From Xanthostigma xanthostigma (taxonomy: Eukaryota; Arthropoda; Insecta; Raphidioptera; Raphidiidae), in contig OY754470.1 in NCBI GenBank assembly GCA_963575645.1, positions 31,044,501 to 31,108,500 on the forward strand: a DNA stretch of 64,000 nt, in the 5' to 3' direction. The translations under genes were made by a program, and so were the position numbers. Below the pieces are notes generated by a model, which was not told where the DNA came from, did not search any database, and saw only the letters and a list, made by a program, of their open reading frames with translations. This document shows, piece by piece, positions 52,430 to 61,129 of this stretch. Numbering within the stretch: the stretch's first letter is position 1; each line of letters opens with the position of its first letter.

Positions 52430-52900
52430 AATGGGAGCAGGGAAACAGCTGATCCGCTGGATATCAAACTATATTTTAATTAGAATTAAAACGCGGTTAC
52501 GATCCACTATTTCGGGAGAGCGCTCGACGAGTTTGTGTAAGTTTGCACAAAGAAAAGGTGAACAAAAATTGCGAAGGCTTTATTATATAAGTGGTTGGCG
52601 TTGGAACAAACTGTCGAAGACAAGAAATTTGATTAGTAGGTACCTAATACCTATAGTCAGAGTGCCCGTCGGCAAAAATTTTATTGATACATACTCTCCC
52701 CAAACTTTGTATATGGCTTCATTAGGCCTAGTTTGACACCTATTTCCTCTATGACTTTTCTTGATTTTGGGGCGTTTTCCCTCTAAATTTTCCGAAGGAT
52801 GTCGTTTTGACGACATGTAAAAATTTATAGGTACTGTTTGTTCTTTTAATTGGATAGTTTAAAAACTTCAACCAAAACGCTAAAGTAATGTTCTCTGACA
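52430..52900. other. Intergenic right of Pgd, no feature found
   Basis: A mixed-composition stretch with small open frames on both strands that show no family resemblance. No gene supported. Confidence 0.35.
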
Positions 52901-52902
52901 AA

Positions 52903-52997
52903 TAACATGAATCAATTAAAATGTCTGACACGGTGACACCTCGAATATGCTCGACATGTTCGAGGTGTCAGACATTTTAAATGGTTCATGTTATGAA
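52903..52997. repeat. Short palindrome AACATGAA...TGTCTGACAC
   Basis: AACATGAATCAATTAAAATG at the left is inverted at the right (CATTTTAAATGGTTCATGTT), with GTCTGACAC and GAGGTGTC also paired around CTCGA(A/C)ATG. It abuts the tRNA-like segment and overlaps its B-box side. Confidence 0.6.
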
Positions 52998-53170
52998 CCC
53001 GCGACCTTTGCGTTGTTAGTATAGCGCTCTAACCAACTGAGCTACGACTGTCGTTTGCATGGCGTCGTACAACGGAAAATAAGTAAGAATGAATAATATG
53101 TATTTATTAAAATTTCTTAATTTTTTTTTTATTATTTCTTCTTTATTTTAGTATTTTCTCGTATTGTCAT
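52985..53170 (-). repeat. tRNA-like segment with repeat flank, copy 1
   Basis: The minus strand has TAGCTCAGTTGGTTAGAGCG (A-box), a CTAACAA anticodon loop and GGGTTCATAAC (B-box). The loop would read AAC, a valine anticodon, in an Ile/Val-like body. The T-stem cannot close (GCGGG lacks its partner), so a working tRNA is unlikely. The 110 bp on its 5' side (53061-53170) match 57051-57160 in the other copy, so this is a dispersed repeat, probably SINE-related. Confidence 0.6.
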
Positions 53171-54120
53171 CTAATTCTTAGTTATGTTAAAAATTTCAAG
53201 TCTCTATCTCATCAGGAAGTTAGTTTAAAATCAATTACAAAGTTCCGCCCGACATTCACAAAAAGCAAGTTGATATAAGAACGTGGTAAAATAGTAAATA
53301 ATGATGAATTTTTTGAGCTTTCAGATTTTGGATTCATTACCAAACCTATATCTACTATCTGAATTCGTGGACGATAGTTGAGTAAATTGTTTAGACATGG
53401 ATAATGGCGCGAATCAAGTACCTAGCGCTTCGGCTAATGCACCTTTTCGGACATATAAATGAAAAGTATACTTTTATTATATAAAAAACAACGTTACAGT
53501 ACATACCTTCTCTGTGCTGGCACATATTTCTCCCAAAAACAACAGGGCTCTTCATATTTGCATATCAAACATCTTCCCAAAATTTTTATTAAATCTGCTC
53601 ATCAATTGGATCTGTATCGTGTTCACAGACTAACACACGCACAGACTTTTTCCAAAAATATGCTTTTTAGATTTGGGAGATTTCAAAACGAAAAATATTG
53701 TGAAATTTTTAAAAGTGAATTTTGACTTAAATTAGTACCATTCCCCGTTTGTGGTTTTGGTATGGTAAAATACGCATTCTAAAAAATATTATTTCGAACT
53801 TGGTTTTATTCATTATGCAGAATTCCTAATATTTTATATTGGTCTTTAATGAAAGATCCTACCCCCCCTGATTGTATTTTTGGCATCGCCCATGACTAAA
53901 ATTGTAATTTTGCAGAACGTTTTATATTATATAATTCTTGACTTACAGAGATATCGTTGATGATTTTCCGCCATTTTGTAGAGAATTTAATTTCACTTAC
54001 GAATAATATGATGGGGGTGATGTTAAAAAATAATCGAAATACAGCCCTGGAGAATCATATCTGTAACATTCTTTTTAAATATGCTTTCATTTATCTAAAT
54101 GTATTATTTTACGATTAGAA
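53171..54120. other. Intergenic with a fragment of the 8.2/51.1-kb repeat
   Basis: About 53456-53600 (ATTATATAAAAAACAACGTT, CATATTTGCATATCAAACAT) matches the block at 8.13-8.26 kb and 51.0-51.13 kb. The rest has no supported feature. Confidence 0.5.
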
Positions 54121-54134
54121 TATTTTTAATTATA

Positions 54135-54177
<43 letters not shown>

Positions 54178-54178
54178 T
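54135..54178. repeat. (AAT)n microsatellite
   Basis: About fourteen uninterrupted AAT triplets. A (T/A)-rich palindrome with ACAAACAAAATATTGTGTAA follows at about 54212-54245. Confidence 0.9.
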
Positions 54179-54989
54179 TATTAGTGCCATGATAAATACG
54201 TTGATATATAAACAAACAAAATATTGTGTAATATTTTGTTTGTTTATAATATATCTACGTAATATATAGGTATATAGGTTCCTTCCAAGGAAAACCTGTG
54301 CTGAAGGATCCATTATGAAAAAAAAAGATGATGTGGACATTTTAACCAAAACTTAAGTAGGTTTGAATTATTCTAGACACAAAACATTTGAAATAGAGAA
54401 AAAATAAATGTAATATCATAAAAAACTAAAGCGCATAATACGCATTTTACTGACAAATACAAAATAAGCTTTAAATATATTATATTGGCTCAAGAGCCAA
54501 GCTAGACGAAATATATAAAAATATATAAATACGAGTAAGTGTTCACATGAAAGTCGGACCTGTGCATACCCACTCCACTTACCAGTCATTTTGCATTTAT
54601 ATAGGTACCTTCTCCAAAGTCATGCAATGACGAGGTAAGGTCAATATTTTTACACTAGCTTTTTTGTGTTCTACATTCATCAAATCACGCTGTTTTATCA
54701 ATAACTGTTCGGTATTCGAATTGTGACGTCAGCTATCATTATTTATACCACAACGATCACGATTTTCCATTAAGGAGTTTATAGATAAAGTATAAACTAT
54801 ATAAGCTATAGTAATTTATCATCCTGTTATAAAAACTATTATCTATAGGTAATATTATGCCTATTTATGCACCTACTTTAACTTGTACCTACTGACAGAC
54901 GTACACAAATTGAGCACTGAGCAGCGCCAAATTCTCAGTTATAATCGACCTCAAATTCACCATTCTCATAAAAAATTAATCTAATTTTA

Positions 54990-56180
54990 TAATATTCAAA
55001 GCAGTGGCACGTCAAGCCTGTGTCGGACAGGCAACCGGATGGCGAGCGGTAATCTGGCTCTTTGAGTGGTACAGAGCCCCCTGGTAGCAGCCAAAGTGAC
55101 CCCAAATGGACAGGGGCGGCGATATGGGGGTGGGGCAAATCCGAAAAATTTTTGAAAAGGCAACCGCATAAAAATGCGGTAGCATTGATGGAAATACCCT
55201 AGGCCTAATTATACAATAAAATTTTTTTGCCAGTCGAAACACGCGGGCCGTTTTTGCACTAGCGAATAAAATAAAAAAAAAGAAAAAATGTGAAAAGGCA
55301 ACCGCTTCAAAATTAGTGAGCATACTTATTGACACCACCAAACGTTGGGAAAAAATTGCCATCCAATCCTGATGGGCATTTTCGGAGAAACAACCCCTCA
55401 AAGTCGCCGGAAAACCCTTTTTTTCGATTGTTTCAACAAAATAAATAGGGGTAAATTTAATCGAAATCGGATGGCATTGATACACACCATTATTTGTACT
55501 TAGGACAGTATAAATCTCGAATGCCATCCGATTTGAACAATTTTTAGTGTGTTTTTTTTACTTATTGTTGAAATAATCGAAAAAAAGGGTTTTTCTACCC
55601 ATCAGGATCGGATGGCAATTTTTTCCCAACGTTTGGTGGTGTCAATAAGTATGCTCACTAATTTTGAAGCGGTTGCCTTTTCACTTTTTTTTTTTATTCG
55701 CTAGTGCAAAAACGGCCCGCGTGTTTCGGCTGGCAAAAAAATTTATTATATAATTAGGGTATATCTTTCAATGCTACCGCATTTTTATCCGGTTGCCTTT
55801 TCAAAAATTGTTCGATTTTGCCCCACCCCCATATCGCCGCCCCTGTCCATTTGGGGTCACTTTGGCCGCTACCAGGGGGCTCTGTACCCAGGCGCGGTCG
55901 CAGCCTGAAATTTTGGAGGGGGTCACTCACTACACTAATAAAAAATAGGTATCTGGAATAAAATAAACATTATTGCACAAGACACAATTTTATTTTATAC
56001 ATTATTTGGCAAATTTTTGAGATTTTTCAATTTGACATAGATTTTGGGGGGGGTCATGTCCCCTGTGACCCCCCCCTTCGGACCGCGCCTGTCTGTACCA
56101 CTTAAAGGCCCAGATTACCACTCGCCATCCGGTTGCCTGTCCGACACCGACTTGACGTGCCACTGCTTTGAATATAATGT
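54990..56180. mobile_element. Foldback element, both arms present, with a nested hAT MITE
   Basis: The left arm (about 54995-55500) and right arm (about 55540-56175, minus the MITE) are inverted copies. The ends read CTTTGAATAT outward, with CAGTGGCACGTCAAG just inside. The centre is the stem AAATCGGATGGCATT...AATGCCATCCGATTT. It is the same family as 130-680. The 171-codon open frame on the minus strand follows the arm and is not a gene. Confidence 0.8.
55889..56091. mobile_element. 203-bp hAT MITE, TIR CAGGCGCGGTC, 8-bp TSD TCTGTACC
   Basis: Perfect 11-bp terminal repeats CAGGCGCGGTC...GACCGCGCCTG are flanked by TCTGTACC at 55881-55888 and 56092-56099. The other arm of the enclosing foldback lacks this insert, which confirms the empty site. 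No coding capacity. Confidence 0.92.
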
Positions 56181-56199
56181 TGATAGAAACGATTGTCTT

Positions 56200-56970
56200 A
56201 CGATTACGATTAGAACCCATTAGGGCTTAGAGATTTGTAAAATTGGATCGAATTATCATTACCGCGCGACCTGTGCACGCCGCATTGAACCATATTTTTA
56301 TGTTTTGCTTTTTTTTCGCGAACCTACTCAGATATAGGTACTTCCAGACTCCTGCAGTTTAGGAAACAATATGGTTTAGATTAGATAAGATAAGATTAAA
56401 TAGTGATTAATAATAAAACTTAATTTATGTGATAACGTATATTTATTTTGCTATTAAATTTTTAGCATAAACAAACGCTATACATGTATACAAATACAAA
56501 ATAAACATATATTTGTTTCTGGGACATGGATGTAAGCTAGGTTACATAAAATAAATTTCAATTTATATACATACAGGTAAAGAAAACATATCTACGTAAA
56601 TTAATAATAATAAAAGAAATAAAAAAAAAATAATATACGACGTTTTTAAAACGAACTAAAAAGTATAAAATAATTTTTTTAACTTGTAGGATTTGAAACG
56701 AAAAACGTGGGGGCATGCGACAGTAATATAAGAAGTGTGGTGAGTGGCTATCAATGAAAAAATCTATTTATAAGATAAAACGAATAATGCGCCCCAGTTT
56801 TAGTTTTAAATCTTACAAGTTAAAAAAAATATTTTATAATTTTAATTTCGTTTTAAAAACGTGGTACTTATATTAAATTTTTAAAAAATTTATTTTATTA
56901 TTTCCTTCTTTTTAGTTAATAAAAACATTGTAAAAACAAAAATATATCGTAAAAATATTAAAATATAGGA
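56200..56970. other. Intergenic, one weak inverted repeat
   Basis: AT-rich. TTTTTTAACTTGTAGGATTT near 56677 has an inverted partner near 56810 (AAATCTTACAAGTTAAAAAA), so a small hairpin (about 56620-56870) may be present. No gene. Confidence 0.4.
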
Positions 56971-56982
56971 CTCATTTAGAGA

Positions 56983-57160
56983 TCGAACACGCGAACTTCG
57001 CGTTGTTAGCACGGCGCTCTAACCAACTGAGCTATGATCGATGATTACAACGGTAAACAAGTAGGAATGAATTATATGTAGGTACTTATCGATTAAATAC
57101 TTTTAAATTTCTTTTGTTATTCTCATCTTTATTTTAGTATTTCTCGTATTGTATAATTCT
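56983..57160 (-). repeat. tRNA-like segment with repeat flank, copy 2
   Basis: The minus strand has TAGCTCAGTTGGTTAGAGCG, CTAACAACGCGAAG and GTGTTCGATC. It is like copy 1 at 52985-53170, including the AAC anticodon position and the shared flank (57051-57160). The T-stem again fails to pair, and similarity between the copies stops just after the B-box. That argues for a repeat family with a tRNA-derived end. Confidence 0.6.
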
Positions 57161-57249
57161 TAATATAAAAAAAATTTTTTTTTCGACAAAATTTAAGTTA
57201 GGTATTTTATAAAGCTAATAATATTAATTCAACTTGACTTCACTAAATT

Positions 57250-57740
57250 TTCAAAAAAACAAAAAAATAATTGTGGACAAAGTTATAGCCATCTGTTGGA
57301 CCCCTCTCACAAGGTAATGCTTTGCGGTGACCATCATAACTTTGTGCTGGTTCATCCAAAATCAATCAAACAAAGAAAATGTCTTTAGTTTAATAGTATT
57401 TTACTTTGAAAATTAATAAAATGGCGGCTTCTAAAAGCTTACACCCGTATTTGCAAGGACAGATTGTTATAAAAGCCAAAGTTTTCAACAAAAACAAAAA
57501 TCCTTCGATCAAGTCCTTGTTTTTTTATTTTTTATACTTTCAATTAGCTGTAAAAAGTTCATTTAAATCCAACGAGTGGTTCTTCAATGTCAGTGGTCAA
57601 CGACTTCGAAAACATAGTTTTGAGAAAAACGCGTTTCAAGTTTTAGTCTTACCTATACCGAGTTAGCTAATCCTGGGCCATATAATAATTATCTCGGAAA
57701 CTACTTATTTATTCAATTCACTTGAAATTTTCAGGGAATA
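57250..57740 (-). mobile_element. Copy of the 36-37 kb repeat family, target of the Penelope insertion
   Basis: TTTTGGATGAACCAGCACAA (minus), TAAAAGCTTACACCCG and TCTCAAAACTATGTTTTCGA (minus) match 37.08-37.25 kb and 35.95-36.1 kb in inverted order. It continues at 60828 after the Penelope-like composite, joined by an 11-bp target duplication. Confidence 0.65.
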
Positions 57741-57750
57741 CTTCAAGTAA

Positions 57751-58188
57751 ATAAAATTGATAAATCTATTTTATTATCTAAACCAAAATTCCACTTAAAT
57801 AATTTTAATTTAGTACGTCAAATCCTTCTTGCTAATTCTTATCCTCTTAAATTTATTAATAAATTTTTCAAAATTAGAATTAATAAATTAACAAAAAACC
57901 ATAATCCACAAAATAATATTAATAATGTCGATTGTCCTTTTATTGTGATTCCTTTTTACAAAAATATTTCTCAGAAATTTAATTCATTTCTTAAAAATTT
58001 AAATATAAAAACAGTTTATAATGTAAATAACAAACTAGACAAAATTATTAAAAAGGGAAAGGATAAACTAAACAAATTACAAAAACATAATGTTGTTTAC
58101 AAAATTAGTTGTGAAGATTGTAATATGAATTATATTGGGCAAACAAAAAGAGCGCTTAAAACACGAGTTAAAGAGCATCAAAACAATA
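57751..58188 (+). pseudogene. Penelope-like ORF fragment with GIY-YIG endonuclease start
   Basis: It encodes KIDKSILLSKPKFHLNNFNL, INNVDCPFIVIPFYKN and then VVYKISCEDCNMNYIGQTKR and ALKTRVKEHQNN. The VYxIxCxxCxxxYIGQTxR segment is the GIY-YIG-type endonuclease motif of Penelope-like elements. The reverse transcriptase is missing by truncation, and the frame is cut by an insertion after EHQNN. Confidence 0.85.
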
Positions 58189-58189
58189 G

Positions 58190-58690
58190 GTCATATGCAT
58201 GAGACTCCAAATTGGTTTAAATTTTTATTTTGAAATATATTTTAGTTCCTGATCATATGGTAATGGTTATTTTTTTAATCTTATCACTGAAAAAAATACA
58301 AATAATAAAAAAGAAATGTAGAAAATACGCCTAATTTTCGAATTTTCAAAACGCAGCGTGACGTCAGAGTATATATCAATAACAGTTTCCATGGCGACTG
58401 TGTCGTCTCACAGTAAGATTACGTCAGTATTTAAAGAAAACAACAAACAAACTTCATTTAAAACATTGATAGTTTGACATCAAGGTTGACATGCATCCTA
58501 TATCATGACGTCACATAAGCCCGCCAACGTGGCCGATTGTTTAAACTGTCTATTTTTGAATGTGAAATTTAATATTTTTTTTCTTATGATAATAAATATT
58601 ACATTTTTAAATGATTATCAATTTTTTCCATATTATGGTTGACTAAATAATCTATTAAAAATATAAAAAAATATATGCATATGGCCTATT
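58190..58690. mobile_element. Insertion with AGGTCATATGCAT inverted ends
   Basis: Its ends AGGTCATATGCAT and ATGCATATGGCCT are imperfect inverted repeats. Removing the block joins CAAAACAAT to ATAAACTACTCCCTGATAA, restoring the order seen in the intact minus-strand copy (59162-59896) with an AT duplication. No ORF. Confidence 0.6.
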
Positions 58691-58863
58691 ATAAACTACT
58701 CCCTGATAATAGTTATTGGCGTAACTAGTAGTCTAAGTCATTCATCGCGCTGACAGGTCATGACTTAGCCTACAAGTTACGCCCATAATTTTATTCAACA
58801 ATTGCGCGTTATTCATGTTTTATTTATTGTTATTCATGAGATGTTGTAAATATCTATTTATTT

Positions 58864-59990
58864 CTTCAAGTAAATAAAATTGTCGACCAATTTTTCTCAG
58901 ACCAAACGATATATTGACAAAAAATGATAAAAATACAAATCAATATAACACAAGATGACGTTTCGATCCGGATTTGGATCTTCTTCAGAAATATCTAAAA
59001 AATATAAAAATTAATTAGTATTAAGTACCTAATAGATTTCACGCAGGATTGAAACTATGAATGATTGAAAAATAATGAAATAATAACAAACAAAATTTAT
59101 AAAACGTAGTCATGGATATCAAAGTACCCATAAAGAAAAAAATATTTGAAAAAACAAAATATTATTTCAAAATAATATCATAAATATTACTTAAATTTTC
59201 CGTATCTAATTGAGCATTAAGAGAGTTTTTATTAGATTTTATATATAACATTTCCGAAATACTTCTTTTAAAATAATTACTTTCATTATCTAAAATTTTA
59301 ACACTATCCCAATTAATTTTATGGTCGTAATCAATTTTATGCTTAGTTACGACATTATGTTTATCAGGGAGTAGTTTATAATTGTTTTGATGCTCTTTAA
59401 CTCGTGTTTTAAGCGCTCTTTTTGTTTGCCCAATATAATTCATATTACAATCTTCACAACTAATTTTGTAAACAACATTATGTTTTTGTAATTTGTTTAG
59501 TTTATCCTTTCCCTTTTTAATAATTTTGTCTAGTTTGTTATTTACATTATAAACTGTTTTTATATTTAAATTTTTAAGAAATGAATTAAATTTCTGAGAA
59601 ATATTTTTGTAAAAAGGAATCACAATAAAAGGACAATCGACATTATTAATATTGTTTTGTGGATTATGGTTTTTTGTTAATTTATTAATTCTAATTTTGA
59701 AAAATTTATTAATAAATTTAAGAGGATAAGAATTGGCAATAAGGATTTGACGTACTAAATTAAAATTGTTTAAGTGGAATTTTGGTTTAGATAATAAAAT
59801 AGATTTATCAATAAGATTATAAACCATAGCTATTTTTTGATTTATTGGGTGATTAGAAACGTCATCTTGTGTTATATTGATTTGTATTTTTATCATTTTT
59901 TGTCAATATATCGTTTGGTCTTAGAAAAATTGGTCGACAATTTTATTTACTTGAAGAGTTCTATTCAGACGTTAATCAAAGATTTGAATC
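58864..59990 (-). mobile_element. Inner Penelope-like element with 9-bp TSD TATTTATTT
   Basis: It begins CTTCAAGTAAATAAAATTG and ends GATTTGAATC, the same termini as the outer element, and is flanked by TATTTATTT at 58855-58863 and 59991-59999. Inverted terminal repeats (58864-58997 and about 59855-59960) surround a minus-strand ORF. The minus strand of the left terminal repeat carries a hammerhead-like core at about 58955-58997. Confidence 0.85.
59162..59896 (-). pseudogene. Penelope-like ORF, C-terminal half with GIY-YIG endonuclease
   Basis: 244 open codons, best read as the 3' part of a Penelope-like polyprotein. The first dozen codons are terminal-repeat sequence, so the ATG at the start is not authentic. 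It includes FINKFFKIRINKLTKN, IKKGKDKLNKLQKHN, VVYKISCEDCNMNYIGQTKR (residues about 141-160) and a tail with NWDSVKILDNESNYFKRSIS ending IYDIILK. No reverse transcriptase, so not autonomous. The frame is free of stops, which suggests recent origin. Confidence 0.85.
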
Positions 59991-60302
59991 TATTTATTTC
60001 TTTATAAAAAAACTGTCAATACTAACAGCACCAAATAGCACGATTCAATGTTTTGGTTTGAGGTTAGCCGGTTATGAATAAACTCCATGTCGAAAACATT
60101 CGGCCTCTCAATTTTAGCCTCAATGGGTAACAACGGAGTTGTTGTTACCTACTATTTCGTTACGACTCAGAAAATAGTTACGTTTATTTTCATTACTCCA
60201 CAATGGCCGAGCTCTAGTAGGAATTTTCATTGAGTTATGACAAGTAATTGTCACCAGTCGGTAAATGGCTATTTAGGGTTCGGTTTTTAGGCATGATAAA
60301 AC

Positions 60303-60491
60303 ATGAATATCGCGCATGAGTTGAATAAAAATAATGTCGTAACTAAGCATAAAATTGATTACGACCATAAAATTAATTGGGATAATGTTAAAATTTTAGA
60401 TAATGAAAGTAATTATTTTAAAAGAAGTATTTCGGAAATGTTATATATAAAATCTAATAAAAACTCTCTTATATTTTGTTTTTTCAAATAA
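60303..60491 (+). pseudogene. Continuation of the outer Penelope-like ORF
   Basis: From about 60330 it encodes NVVTKHKIDYDHKINWDNVK, ILDNESNYFKRSISEMLYIK and SNKNSL, matching the tail of the minus-strand copy. It is the downstream part of the plus-strand ORF interrupted after 58188. The first codons come from the insertion. Confidence 0.8.
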
Positions 60492-60657
60492 TTTTTTTCT
60501 TTATGGGTACTTTGATATCCATGACTACGGTTTATAAATTTTGTTTGTTATTAATTTTTCATTATTTTTTTAATCATTTAAAGTTTCAATCTTGCATGCA
60601 ATCTATTAGATAATAAATTACTTAATACTAATTAATTTTTATATTTTTTAGATATTT

Positions 60658-60690
60658 CTGAAGAAGATCCAAATCCGGATCGAAACGTCA
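60658..60690 (+). ncRNA. Hammerhead-like ribozyme core in a Penelope terminal repeat
   Basis: CTGAAGA (60658-60664, fits CUGANGA), then GATCC (60666-60670), loop, GGATC (60677-60681) and GAAA (60682-60685). One extra A sits between the first box and the stem. Helix III and the cleavage site were not identified. Copies occur at about 42830-42862 (plus) and 58955-58997 (minus). Penelope-like elements are known to carry hammerhead motifs in their terminal repeats. Confidence 0.45.
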
Positions 60691-61129
60691 TCTTGTGTTA
60701 TATTGATTTGTATTTTTATTATTTTTTGTCAATATATCGTATGGTCTGAGAAAAATTGGTCGAAAATTTTATTTACTTGAAGAGTTCTATTCAGACGTTA
60801 ATCAAAGATTTGAATCTTCAGGGAATATTTGCGAAACATCATACTACAAGAAAATGCAAAAAAAAAATCGATTTTTTCAAAATCTTGACTATTCCTAACT
60901 CAAACAATATCTATTCTATTTATGTAAAAACATTTTTTTCATACGATATTCATTCAAAACTTGTAAAAAAATATGTATTTATAAGTTTTGAACGAATATT
61001 GAAGAAAAAACATTTTTTTTTACATAAATAGCATAGACATTGTTTAGAGGGTTAGGGATACCGGATACTCAATATTTGGAAAAAATCGTTTTCTTTTTTT
61101 TGCATTTTCTTGTGGTATGATGTTTTGAA

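Larger units (their letters stand above)
57741..60816 (+). mobile_element. 5'-truncated Penelope-like element with 11-bp TSD, itself interrupted
   Basis: TTCAGGGAATA is present at 57730-57740 and 60817-60827. The element begins CTTCAAGTAAATAAAATTGA and ends GATTTGAATC. Its ORF (from 57751) is broken at about 58188 and resumes at about 60330. The gap holds at least two insertions: one at about 58190-58690 with AGGTCATATGCAT/ATGCATATGGCCT inverted ends, and a second at about 58707-60325 that includes another Penelope-like element. A terminal repeat with a hammerhead-like core is at 60640-60800. Confidence 0.8.

Noticed and set aside
52985-53051. Functional tRNA-Val(AAC) gene
   Set aside because: The T-stem does not pair and the acceptor stem is not evident; a second copy with shared non-tRNA flank shows it is part of a dispersed repeat.
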